A DNA stretch of 64,000 bases, taken from NCBI GenBank assembly GCA_032622095.1, contig CP136064.1:41627912-41691911 (forward strand). Direction: 5' to 3'. Below the pieces are notes generated by a model that saw only the letters and a list, made by a program, of their open reading frames with translations, made no database searches and was not told where the DNA came from. Source of the DNA: Siphonodentalium dalli (lineage: Eukaryota; Mollusca; Scaphopoda; Gadilida; Siphonodentaliidae). Shown piece by piece: positions 11,001 to 20,300 of the stretch (positions within the stretch are counted from its first letter, which is position 1; each line of letters starts with the position of its first letter). The translations under genes and the position numbers were made by a program.

Positions 11001-12687
11001 TATAATAATACATCTGTATGATCTGACTCAGTAAGCTGGCTACCCTCTGGAGGATTCACTGACAAAAGTAAACAGGCCCGTAGGAACTGGGAGGGGCAAG
11101 GGGGGCACGAGCCCCCCCCCCCCCCCCCCCCCCCAATAATTTCCAGAATTTTATTATATTATTTGATAAATATGTGGATAGAATTCAGCAAATTTGCTTG
11201 AACTTAATATAATAACGAATACGAGATTAGCACCGGGGTTAATATCCTATTGCCAATGTAAGAGTAACATGTGGTCTATATGATAGATACCACTCTGGGT
11301 GACAAAACCAAAGTAAATAACCCAGTACCCAGGGCAAAACGTGCGCCAGCGAAACTAGAGGAAGGAGCAGCAAGGCCAGAATACCCAGAGACTCCGAAAA
11401 AATTTGTATTACAGAGCAATATACTACGAAGCGCTGGATCTCTTAATAAATTGTATAAAAGATCGATTTAATCAGGAAGATTATAAAATATACCGTACAC
11501 ACAATGTCAAGATCTGCTTTTGAAAACCGTCAGAGGGGAGACATGTGAAGATTTGTTGGAAAGTATCATACGGTTCTATGCCTAAACTATCCGGCGAGAA
11601 GTCGTCACCATTATGGTGACGACTTCTCGCCGGATAGTTTAAAGGTGCAGTTAGATATATTGAAATCTAACTTTTCCTGTTCTGGCAGCATTGCTAACGT
11701 AATACACGTGCATATAAAGGAAATTACAGACTCTATCAATCTGATAGATATAGGGAACGAATTTGTTAGATGTTCCGATCATAGGCTGTTTATATTTGGA
11801 AACTTTTCTGACTTGGACAGAGCTGCAATACAATCTGCTGCCAGTCACAAACAGAATAGACAGACATATTCTAGGACACCATGTGTAGCATATCATATTA
11901 AGGATGTACTATATGTATATAACAACTTGTTGCTTAATGTAAGCACTGATTATTCGAGCCATTCGATTAGTGTGGAGCATTCGATTGGAGGATTTATTTT
12001 AATTGTTTTAAGAATAAACCATTTGTGCAGAGATATTGGTGATTGCGGGCCTATATTTACATCAACGTTATTTGTTTCATATTGACATTTATGCATGGAC
12101 ACGGATTCATTCAGATGTTATAAGTCAACATTATACATACATGAATGGGTGTTTCGCCAGTGAGTATTAATGCATGTTTCATTCTTTTCTCCCAGCAGGT
12201 ATAATGACATTAATGTGACATTTGCAATGCCAAAATGAACAAGAGAGCGTCATTTCACTATTGAAATTTCAAAAATTTCCCGCGTTATGGAAGGGGGGGC
12301 CCACACCCTTCCAAACCATCCCCCCATCTCGGCGCTACGTCACTACGTGTCTCGCAGCCGCGCAAACGCAGCTATCATATATTGCCCACCCCCCCCCCCC
12401 CATATCAAAAACCTTCCTACAGGCCTGAAAGTAAATAACCATCGACTACCACACCTGTCGAAGGTTTGTCAATTAAGCGAATAATCGTGGTAAGTCTAGT
12501 TTTGAGTAGGGGGCATAGGCCATCGCAGGTTACCTGATTCATCATCTCCACCGCTTGATCCCGAACCAGAATCTTCATCGCCGTCGGAATTACTGCGGTC
12601 TGAATCCAAAAAATCCCTATCAAGGTCATCCTCTTCAGATTCTTCCATCTCGTTCGTCCCTCTGATTGAAGGAGTTTGCATAAACAT
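4961..12687 (-). CDS. BRMS1L: BRMS1/BRMS1L-family corepressor gene, 5' part (exons 1 and 2)
   Basis: Minus-strand gene seen as two exons, 12687-12534 and 5051-4961, spliced GT-AG with phase 1 at the first junction. The joined fragment is 81 residues. An acidic Ser/Asp-rich N-terminus (about residues 13-51) is followed by ELDEEESERRRAEC (52-65) and TELERQFTELKDQ, which matches the ERRR-EC/EM-LEKQF-LKDQ signature of BRMS1, BRMS1L and Sds3-like proteins. These are subunits of the nuclear Sin3-HDAC corepressor complex, and this segment opens the coiled coil. Human BRMS1 and BRMS1L run on with LYKERLSQ-type sequence; that exon was not found in the window and should lie past the left edge, so the gene is partial. 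The symbol is a family assignment: BRMS1 and BRMS1L cannot be told apart here. Intron 1 (5052-12533) is packed with transposons. Confidence 0.85.
5124..5228. mobile_element. Palindromic MITE (GAATGAGGTCCCCAGAGG family), copy 1
   Basis: Inverted arms TTTGCAGAATGAGGTCCCCA and its complement surround a GATGCTA...TAGCATC core. The left arm carries an unusual AATAATATT replacement of the normal GTGAATTTAG. It sits about 70 bp upstream of exon 2 of the BRMS1L-like gene, within intron 1. Confidence 0.85.
5229..6577. other. Intronic spacer
   Basis: AT-rich sequence inside intron 1 of the minus-strand BRMS1L-like gene. No exon, RNA gene or clear repeat boundary was recognised on either strand. Confidence 0.5.
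6584..7595. mobile_element. TATGGGAGGCC TIR element with 6-bp TSD, copy 1
   Basis: The termini are TATGGGAGGCCAAATTCACA and its complement. The flanking 6-bp duplication GAGTGA lies at 6578-6583 and 7596-7601. GCGCTTAAGCGC-type palindromes sit just inside both ends. The middle holds degenerate repeats (CATATTATCAGCATCCCTGT, CTTGCTTCCCTCATA) shared with its neighbour. No transposase is present. A 6-bp TSD excludes TA, TTAA and hAT classes; Dada-, IS3EU- or Polinton-like integration is possible but unproven. Confidence 0.88.
7647..8486. mobile_element. TATGGGAGGCC TIR element with 6-bp TSD, copy 2
   Basis: The same family as 6584-7595, with termini TATGGGAGGCCCTTTTCACA and its complement and its own 6-bp duplication ATTTTC at 7641-7646 and 8487-8492. 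ATTTGCGCTTAAGCGCAAAT palindromes repeat at both ends (about 7680-7795 and 8345-8455). Different TSDs show the two elements inserted independently, about 50 bp apart. Confidence 0.9.
8493..8714. other. Intronic spacer
   Basis: A short unique stretch with a minus-strand ORF of no recognised family (to 8696). Nothing further can be supported. Confidence 0.4.
8715..8990 (-). mobile_element. Helitron-like 3' end, minus strand
   Basis: Read on the minus strand the element ends with hairpin GTCCCATTGGGAC, about ten bases, then CTAG at 8715-8718 followed by T. That is the Helitron 3' signature. It matches the end of the element at 35366-36156 and carries the same TATTGACCGAAAAATGTAGG and TAAAAGCT-type interior. 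The 5' limit is vague, around 8990. Confidence 0.7.
9190..9811 (-). mobile_element. Non-autonomous Helitron (H1)
   Basis: On the minus strand it starts TCTATTATATATTTTGGAAG and ends with CCCGGACGAAGTCGGG (a GAC-GAA-GTC hairpin), TCACCTT, CTAG and then T. It has no TIR or TSD and sits between A and T, as Helitrons do. The same termini occur at 16275-17165. No Rep/helicase ORF is present. Confidence 0.85.
9819..10261 (-). other. Possible short minus-strand exon(s), unrecognised
   Basis: Two overlapping minus-strand frames are open here. One reads MEELLLNSPSELNILQNFLV from 10031 and the other MAETLPCADRSCVLAIKLHK from near 10255. The composition is protein-like, but no family is recognised and no splice model is convincing. 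It lies within BRMS1L intron 1 on the same strand, so it could be an alternative first exon, a nested gene or chance. Confidence 0.2.
10190..10460. promoter_or_regulatory. Candidate CpG-richer promoter-like segment
   Basis: This stretch is visibly richer in CpG than its surroundings. It has two ETS-type cores, CGGAAGTG near 10239 and CACTTCCG near 10399, with TTTCCGCCATATT close by (YY1-like). Such clusters are typical of animal housekeeping promoters. It could serve the minus-strand frames ending near 10261, but no transcript start can be shown. Confidence 0.25.
10480..11008 (-). mobile_element. TATACCCCC/GGACGGAC-type repeat element
   Basis: On the minus strand it opens with a C-run/G-run hairpin around CGCAACGAAG, then GTATACTGGGGTCAGCTTG and GTCCGTCCGTCC. 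It continues with two copies of CACCTGCGAT...GTCTGTCCGAC-like units shared with 35366-36156. It belongs with the similar element at 42893-43330. No coding content is convincing. Confidence 0.6.
11112..11134. repeat. Poly(C) tract of 23
   Basis: A 23-base C run in an AT-rich window, preceded by GGGGCAAGGGGGGCACGAGC. Its length may be an assembly estimate. Confidence 0.9.
11135..11489. other. Spacer with a short plus-strand ORF
   Basis: It contains an open frame from 11271 (charged, with RAKRAPAKLEEGAARPEYPE) that is not recognised. It directly precedes the transposase-like relic at 11490 and may belong to the same decayed element. Confidence 0.3.
11490..12085 (+). pseudogene. Possible hAT-type transposase relic interrupted by an inverted duplication
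   Basis: Before the hairpin one frame reads ETCEDLLESIIRFYA. Right after it another reads YGDDFSPDSLKVQLDILKSN, the style of the region before the hAT dimerisation domain in ZMYM/ZBED-like invertebrate transposases (E-L--V---Y-DD-----L--QL). The frame then runs open to 12085 without matching anything I know. Frames are broken by the 57-bp palindrome at 11585-11641. Family assignment is tentative and rests on recollection of motifs only. Confidence 0.3.
11585..11641. repeat. Perfect 57-bp palindrome
   Basis: AAACTATCCGGCGAGAAGTC continues through GTCACCAT, has a single central T and then the exact complement. The right half codes for GDDFSPDSL in the frame that follows, so the left half looks like an inverted copy of coding sequence. 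Confidence 0.92.
12086..12279. other. Spacer
   Basis: No feature seen. Confidence 0.4.
12280..12425 (+). repeat. GGGGGCCCAC-type dispersed repeat, copy 1
   Basis: AATTTCAAAAATTTCCCGCG leads into a G-run/CCCAC segment with CCATCCCCCCATCTCGGC and a 13-C run. The same architecture (TTTTCAAAAAATTTCC, G-run, CCC ACC, CTC, cggcgct/cggcat) recurs at 22150-22300 and 31636-31745. It is a widespread non-coding repeat of unknown class. Confidence 0.6.
12534..12687 (-). CDS. BRMS1L: BRMS1L-like exon 1 with start codon
   Basis: Three in-frame ATGs occur at 12687, 12681 and 12648. I chose 12687 because MFMQTPSIRGTNEMEE resembles the MPVQPPSKDTEEME start of human BRMS1; 12648 would give the shorter MEESEEDD start. 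The exon encodes a run of Asp, Glu, Ser and Gly, then stops at donor GTAACC after TCAG. The 154 bases leave phase 1, exactly what exon 2 needs to make GAA (Glu). Confidence 0.8.
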
Positions 12688-12813
12688 AAAACAGACTTTA
12701 TTGGTCAGTATTTAAAGAAAGTTTTAATGAATACAAAGTTTCTTGTTGTTGTTGTTGAGTTTCAACTGCACATTTTTGTTTAGAGGAAGCTCTTACTGAG
12801 CATGCGCAAGGTG

Positions 12814-14751
12814 GGGACACACTAATAGTTGTAGTCCGAGCCCGAGACCGAGTTCGAGTCCAGTGAAATGTGTAGTTGGGATTTTCAATTTAGTTTATTG
12901 TCGTTAATATAATTCCAATAGTGATGAATTTTGGTTTGTGGTAAGTTATGCCAATTACAAATAAAAAAACTAAAAAGATAATTTGTAAGTCTTATATTTC
13001 AACTTGTATCTACTTTTTTCGTTCTCCAGCACACTAAAAGTTGTAGTTGGAATCAGCCGAGCCGGCCGCCGAGTCGCTAATTAGCTGTTAATTGCTATTG
13101 TTAGGCGGCTGATTGGATTAAGTCAGTGGTGGGTCACATGAAGATCAAAGGGCAAGTAGCGGGGAATAAAAACAAACAATGACCTTTTATTAAGCAATAT
13201 ATGAAGGTTTAGCAATTTTAAAGATTACTCTTTAGGAGAAAGTGTGTGGCTGGTTTTTTTTATCTTGACTTCCATCTTCTTCGCCGTGAACTGCACCTGA
13301 AATTATAAACTTGAAAAACATTAATAACACCTGAAATAAAACGTGATATTAGTACATTATTAATATATTATTTACATATTAATGACACTATAATAATCCG
13401 ACTGATGTCTACCTCGTTTTCCGATACGTTTACCAAGGAGCTACACGTTCAGCGTGCGTCACTAATGGTGACTGGCCTCAAGGTGAGTTAGGCATCAGTT
13501 GAATTATAATATATATCAACATTTAGTTTGGTCACACTGTCCCTGTATACCGGTGCCGGTTCTCTGTCTACACATTCTTTCCTCAAGGTGGCCATGGTCG
13601 ACGGCAGCGTTCGTTGATACTTCTGTTCCTTTGTCTTTGCATTGCCATGCGGCCTACTTACGTAAACACTTTCGTCCCCAATATAATGGACGATAACTAA
13701 CTCTGAAATAAGAGAAGAATACATTACCCGTTTGAAACGTTCGTCGCCAGCCTTGTCACCAATTTCCCGCTGGATCCTGTAGATCGGGCAAAGCGGATCA
13801 TTCATAACATGACTAACTTCCGGTACACATGCGTAGATTAAGTGAATTTGGACAATTTTAGTCCGATGTATCGACACAACTCGTGCCTTGTCGGAGCATG
13901 ACCATAATTGGAAAACTTGAGCGTTTGAAAACACGCGGTATTAATTATTTGGGATAAATATGTATTATTGTAATAAATAAAACTAAAAAGCATATGAATA
14001 GTTGAAAATTATTGCATTTTCAGAAGGATTCGTTTGCTGATCCGCTTTGCCCGATGTGGTGATCCGATTTGCCCAACGGCCGGGCAAAGAGGATCAAAAT
14101 AAAAAATCACCATAGCAACCAAACCAATAGATGTATCTTAATGCATCATCCGTCAAATGTTATGCCATTATGATTAGAAACTGACAGTGCTAGTAAATCT
14201 GATTGCCGGTTGCATTTTGTACAAGAAACCCTTACGTGATCCGCTTTGCCCGGGTCTCCCCTATACATGTACATGTATTGATGATACGCAATTGTGTCAT
14301 ATGTATTGTCTCTGTAATGTCTTTCATGATGACCAGAGTTACTATTAAATTGAATTGAATTGAACAAGTAACTGTATAGACAGTACTTTGATTATATTTC
14401 ACTATAAGTTGCAAACACTCTTGTCTTAACTCATAAATCCATTGATTTGAGCCGCCAACATATTCCTAACAATAGCAATTAACAGCTAATTAGCGACTCG
14501 GCGGCCGGCTCGGCTGATTCCAACTACAACTTTTAGTGTGCTGGAGAACGAAAAAAGTCGATAAAAGTTGAAATATAAGACTTACAAATTATCTTTTTAG
14601 TTTTTTTAATTTGTAATTGGCATAACTTACCACAAACCAAACTTCATCACTATTGGAATTATATTAACGACAATAAACTAAATTGAAAATCCCAACTACA
14701 CATTTTACTGGACTCGGGCTCGGGCTCGGACTACAACTATTAGTGTGTCCC
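12814..14751. mobile_element. 1.9-kb DNA transposon-like element with about 290-bp TIRs
   Basis: The ends GGGACACACTAATAGTTGTA and its complement start long, about 90% matched inverted repeats of roughly 290 bp. Within each TIR the motif ACACTAATAGTTGTAGTCCGAGCC recurs as ACACTAAAAGTTGTAG...CCGAGCC. No clear target duplication was found. The interior carries the 13488-13934 ORF and several TGATCCGCTTTGCCCG motifs (13783, 14036, 14056, 14236). It lies immediately upstream of BRMS1L-like exon 1, so it bounds that promoter. Confidence 0.8.
13488..13934 (-). CDS. Transposon-borne ORF of unknown function, 148 aa
   Basis: Minus-strand open frame inside the 12814-14751 TIR element. Key segments are DPLCPIYRIQREIGDKAGDE, SSLISELVIVHYIGDESVYV, SRPHGNAK, RTLPSTM and a final VYRDSV. 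The H-G-N-x-K, R-T-x-P-S-T and V-Y spacing resembles a repeated uncharacterised protein family I recall from invertebrate transposon-rich genomes, but I cannot name a domain. The context suggests part of a mobile-element protein. There is no catalytic motif, no cysteine cluster and no membrane segment. The flanking frames are closed, so this is probably one exon or a decayed remnant. Confidence 0.4.
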   Translation of the reverse strand: MFSNAQVFQLWSCSDKARVVSIHRTKIVQIHLIYACVPEVSHVMNDPLCPIYRIQREIGDKAGDERFKRVMYSSLISELVIVHYIGDESVYVSRPHGNAKTKEQKYQRTLPSTMATLRKECVDREPAPVYRDSVTKLNVDIYYNSTDA

Positions 14752-15158
14752 TATCTATCTATCTATCTAGAATTACCTGTCAACTCCCCTTTCGGGTATT
14801 ACAGACAGGGTCCAGGTCTCGACTGTGGTCGGTGCTTTGGTGGGCTACTCTAACCTACAGCCGGGTTCTTTAACGTGCACATAGTCACCCATGTACACGG
14901 GTCAGCCATTTATGTCGGCTCCCGATCCGACAGCGTACCGCACTCACGACAACATACCTGGGCATGATGTCGCCGTGAAGGGAAGTCAGTTTTGTATTCG
15001 GATATATATTGTGTGATCACGAATGAGACTTTTCAGTCGTACAACGTGGTAATCTGACCAAGTTTGGATTTTTGTCAGAATACCCGACCGGGAATCGATC
15101 GCCGGACCTTTAGCACGAGAGACCAGTACGCTATCCACTCGGCCACTGACTTCCCACT
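14752..15158 (-). mobile_element. tRNA-derived SINE with (TAGA)n tail
   Basis: The minus-strand head reads GTGGCCGAGTGGATAGCG (A-box) and, about 30 bases on, GCGATCGATTCCC (B-box), as in tRNA-derived RNA polymerase III promoters. A GC-richer body follows, containing the complement of GGGTTCTTTAACGTGCAC and GGCTCCCGATCCGACAGC. The 3' end is a TAGA microsatellite (14751-14768 as CTAT repeats). It is a SINE and not a functional tRNA: the body continues for 300 bp and the tRNA fold is imperfect. Confidence 0.8.
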
Positions 15159-16270
15159 AGGTGTGTGTTCGTTTTAGTCTCTATGCGCGAAATTAGGGAA
15201 CACAATTATTGCAAAACGTGCAATTTGTTTTACGTGGATATTTGGAGAAAAAAAAACGTATAGTATATTTTATTTACACCATTAAAAGGTACTCTAAATT
15301 GTGGAAAACGATCACCCATAAAATTGCTTTGAATTCTTTATTAAAACGTAGATTAGAGACTGAATATTTGATGGTTTTAGTGAAGTAGGAAAATTGTAGG
15401 GAGTTTTTTGGGGGGGGGGGGGGGGGGGGGGGGTGGTGTAACTATCTATCTGCAGGATCTGGAGACCTCCTTTCGGAGATTATGTCCAGTTCGCGTCAGT
15501 GCAAGTAGGTTAGCATGAGAAGAAGAAAGGAGAGTATTGAGAGATAGAATAGTTAAGCTTTAGATTTATGTTACAGAGGAGAATTTAAAATAGTTTAAAA
15601 ACATCAAAATCAAATTAAAAGAATGATCAGATATGAGCCAGTTATGTGATTTGCTGATACACTAGTGAATGTCAGGGGCATTGTATAATGTTAGGTAATC
15701 CCAGTCATAGACTGGTAGTACAATGTCATTTTTATGTAAGATTAAATGAGTTTAAATGCATAAACGTCCCCTCTAGTAGGCTCTACATTTCTGATTGGTT
15801 AAATTTGAATACAAATTACTTAATTAGCACGCTACGCGGATGACAGCTTTTCATGTTCACCGGCGCACGTTCACACGTGAGTGACATATATTCCTCGAAT
15901 CTCATTGGCTGAACTCTTTTTCAACAATTTCGCGCGAATTTTGATCTTTCTTTATGAATCACTTTTGAATTAATCTTGACGAGGCAAAGACGATAAAAAA
16001 GTTTGCTATCCCACCCTCCCAACCCTGTGGTATTAAATTGCAAGATTCAAATCCATACATCGAATATGGAACTTTAGGCCTAAAAAAAAAATACGTTTGT
16101 TTCCGCTAACCCGACCAACCTATTTTAAACCCCGGACCCTAAACTTTTTATTGCCATTGCAACAAACAAAAAATTGGACCCAAAAAAAATATAATAATAA
16201 TAATTTATTTAAATTTTTTTTTTTTTAATTTAGGTCCCAATTCATATCATAACAAGATGCAAAACATTTA
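15159..16270. other. Non-coding spacer with a 24-G run
   Basis: It contains a poly(G) tract at 15410-15433, followed by CTATCTATCTGCAGGATCTG...TTCGGAGAT, a fragment reminiscent of the preceding SINE tail and body. A GGCCTAAAAAAAAAATACG...TTTCCGCTAAC repeat lies at 16076-16110. No exon was seen. Confidence 0.5.
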
Positions 16271-16274
16271 TCTA

Positions 16275-17165
16275 TCTATTATATATTTTGGAAGATCTGT
16301 TTGTGTGTTTGTGTGTGTGTAATCGATGGACTCGAAAATGGCCCAGCCGATTTCGATGAAACTTGGTATGTGGGGGTATTTTCGGGTCAGGACCAACATA
16401 GGCCTATTAATTTGTCCGTGCGAGGTCAACTTTTCACGTGCCGAGGTCAAATCTGTTTTTACGCCGTTTTGCGCTAATATATTTCAGTTCGGTGCTTACA
16501 AATCGATTCGAAACAGCGCGAATAATAACATGCCAGTCATAATAATGACACTATGAGAATCTTTCGTGTTTCCTCTTTCCAACGATATATAATATGTATG
16601 TATCCGTTTTAGTTATCTGCCTCAATTATTAAGAAGAAGTGGTACGATCTTCTATCAGGGTAAAAACAATGCGTAACTTCTATGACGTCGTTAGAGGTCA
16701 TAAAGTTAGATCACGTTAACTCTTCTCCGGCCGATGCATTTGACTGTTTCAGACGTCTTGGCGATATCTCGGGCACCGATGGTAATTTATCTTTACGTTG
16801 AAACTTGATAATTAATGAGCGTGTGTATATGAGGCGCGTTTATATACTTCAGTGGAAATCAAATCGGGTTAAACTGGCGGATTTTTACGGACGAAATTTG
16901 ATGCATAGGGTATCTCGGTATCCGATAGGCCGATTTCCCGGTATCCGCTTGCCGATTTCCACCATTTTTGGGGTGTTGGTCCACCTGACCTTGACCTTCA
17001 AAATGGTAAATTCAAGGTCAAATCGGGTAAAACCGGATGGATTTCGACGGGTACTTTTGTCGGGTACTTTTGTTCGGACGGGTCAAATCGTGACCCCACT
17101 TGACCTTGGCCTTCAAAATAGACAATTCAAGGTCAAAGCCCGGACGAAGTCGGGTCACCTTCTAG
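16275..17165 (+). mobile_element. Non-autonomous Helitron (H2) nested at the H3 5' tip
   Basis: It starts TCTATTATATATTTTGGAAG and ends with the CCCGGACGAAGTCGGG hairpin, TCACCTT and CTAG, followed by T. It is the same family as H1. Removing it restores TCTA-TACTATATATTTTGAG, the 5' end of H3, consistent with insertion between A and T. ORFs across it are shadows in non-coding DNA. Confidence 0.83.
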
Positions 17166-17332
17166 TACTATATATTTTGAGACTTCCGTATATATATGTG
17201 TGTGTGTGTGTACTTCATAGAATCGAAAACACGTTGACGGATCGAGCTCAAATTTCGTATATAAGTGTAAAATCCCACGGACACCGCCGTGGTCGCGTTT
17301 TGGAGAAACTCAGAGCACCGTTTCTCCCTTTA

Positions 17333-20300
17333 GTCCAGTGCATTTATGGTTTCACCTCAAAATAATTGCAACACAAAGTTTCTCAGTGGGAATAAGTACT
17401 TTAACCCACCACAAATAATATACTAAAAATCAAAAAGAATCAAGAAATGCGAAATTGATGAATTTTGTGATATAAATTTGTCAAAATTTGGTAAAATACT
17501 CATTTTATAGCTTTTTAAGGATGTTTATAAAAAACTTCCTTTCACATGTCCTTCCATTTATATATCCATTTTGTAGAGTGCACAACCCTGATTTCAGAAC
17601 AGAAAACCTTTCCTAGATACGTTGAGTATTTTTTGAGTTATGTGCCTCCAAAATTTGGAGTTTGTCTAATTTCGGAGGCTCAATTTCTCAAAATTAGTTA
17701 AAATCCATTTTTTATGGTCTTGTATTTTTAAAAATAATAAAAATGAAGGGATTCCTTGTTGTTTTAGTCATTTCCTCTCTAGGTTGTGCACAAAATATGA
17801 TTTCTTTATGCATCTATGATTGAGAGGACAAAAATATTCTTAAACAAAATGTGTGTTCCACCATTGTATGGACAGCCAAATTTGCCTGTGGTCCAGAACC
17901 GGCGTGATGAAATAGCATATTTGATGTCATACAAATCAATAATTATATATCCATATTCCCTGTCTTTCTCATAATCACTTAAGTAAACATCGTTAAACAC
18001 ATAGTAAAGGAATTTCCCAAATCATGGTGTAGAAAATCAAATTATGGCCCTATTAATCTTTAGAATTGACTCATCTAAAAATGCCATTTTGGGGCGTTTT
18101 TTGTTCATTTTTAAAGGTTTTTGTGTATAAATTGTAAAAACAATGTATGTTTAATGTGCAAAATCATTTGAACTTTCCTCCTGAAACATTTTAGTGTTGA
18201 AATAAATGCCTTATGTTGGATATGTCAATGAATGTCACTGAATTTCACTAATTTTTCTGGAAACTGATGCCAAATTTGAATATCTGAAATAGGGGTAGGG
18301 GAAACCATATTGACAAAATCTAGAAAATATGGACCTTGATGCATAAAACTTTAACATCACCAGCTCCTACAAACCTTATTCTTTCATACAGAGTAAACTG
18401 CTTCCTGTTTTGATGTTCATATTTAGAGCTATGATCCTTTTTGTTGTAACTCAATGGCGAAATGGCGAATCATTATTTCGGGCTGGTTCTATATAACATG
18501 CTGATAAAAGCTCTAAATAAACATCTAATAATTATTAAAGTATTGAACTGTTTACCATGCAAGAATAATCTGCACAAACTGGAATAAAACAACCCTTTGT
18601 CTCCAATGACTAGAATATGGTGACAAGATCATAGCCTTTGTGATTTCACCTACCCCATTATCAACATTCAAATTTGGAGTCAGTTTCTTGAAAAATATGT
18701 GAAATCCAGTGACTGTTGATTGGCATAACCAATGTAATCATATTTTTCCCAACACTAAGTGTTTTAGGAGGAACGTTCAAATGATTTTACACATTAAACA
18801 CTAATTGTATTCATTGTTGTTTACTATTTGTGCACAAAAAAAACTTTAAAATGGACAAAAACACCACAAAACAGTCCAAAATGGCATTTTTGGAAAAAAG
18901 TCAATACAAAGGATGCATAGGGCCATAAGTTGATTATGGCAGATATGTGTTTAGCAATTCCAGCACAGTGTATTTAACCTAGTATACGTAAGAGGTTATG
19001 AGAAATACAGGGCATATGGATATCAATTTATTGAGTTGTATGACCTCAAATATGGTATTTCATCACACCAGTTCTGTGTCACAAGGCAAATTTGGCTAAG
19101 TCCATACAATGGAACACACATTTTGTTTAAGAATATCTTTGTCTTCTCGATCATAGATGCATAAAGAAATCATTTTTGGGCACAATATAGTGAGGCAACT
19201 AATACAACAGTAAGATATCCCTTCATTGTTCTCTAGTTTTTAAAATACTGGACCCTAAAATATGGATTTTAGCTAATTCTTCAGAAATTGAGGCTCCGAA
19301 ATTAGACAAACTCCCAATTCTGGAGGCACATAACTCGAAAAATTCTCAACGTATCTGGAAAATGTTTTCTGTTCTGTAATCAGGGTTGTGTATTCAATAA
19401 AATGGATATATAAATGGAAGCACATGTGAAAAGAAGTTTTTTATAAACATCCTTGAAAAGCTATAAATTTTTACTAAATTTATTTCACAAAATTTATCAA
19501 TTTCGCCTTTCTTGATCCTTTTTGATTTTTAGTATGTTGTTTATAATTGGTTAATAGACTTATTCCTGCTAAGAAACATTGTGTTGCAATTAGTTTGAGG
19601 TTTGGCACTTTATTCTCATAAATGCACTGGACTGCAGGAAGATCCTTATGAACATGGGAGGGAAAGATGTTATGAATTATGTATTCAAGCGAACATCCCA
19701 AGCAATAATAATGAGTGCTCTGTCTCTCAAGTTCGACAACAACGTTGTACACATCGACCCACAACTCTTGTTTCAGAGGCTTATCACTGTTGCCAAAGCG
19801 CCGGCCAGAGGTGATGTAATATGCTGTGTCAGACTTTTAGGTAGAAAAGGATTTCATTTGCATACACTATCACCAGGTGCAGTTTTGGAAGGGCTTAATT
19901 TGGAACCAACTGATTGGGATGGCAGGTTAAGGATGGGCGGCTTAATCCTATCAAATGTGAGGAACCACCAGCTCCAAAAGACCTACTGAACATCATTCGT
20001 TGTAAATGTAAAACGGACTGCAAAAGCAATAGGTGCACATGCCTTATCAGAAAATCAGAACGATCTATCCAGACTTATTATTTTTTCAAAATTCTATATT
20101 TTTTTAATGAATTTCTATATTTTTTCTCTTTTTTCACTATTTTGCCACAAGATATGGACAATTTAGTGTCATTGATACCACAAGCTGGCCCAAAATTGAT
20201 GGAAAATCCCATATATAACTGACTGACAACAGTCCAATTCCAACTATGTCAATTTTCTAATGCATAAACATGTAATGTGAAATTCCATTTTTCTCTGATT

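Noticed and set aside
16805-17365. 186-aa plus-strand ORF
   Set aside because: It lies across Helitron H2 and its junction with H3. The protein has no recognisable domain and matches element sequence whose other copies are not open.
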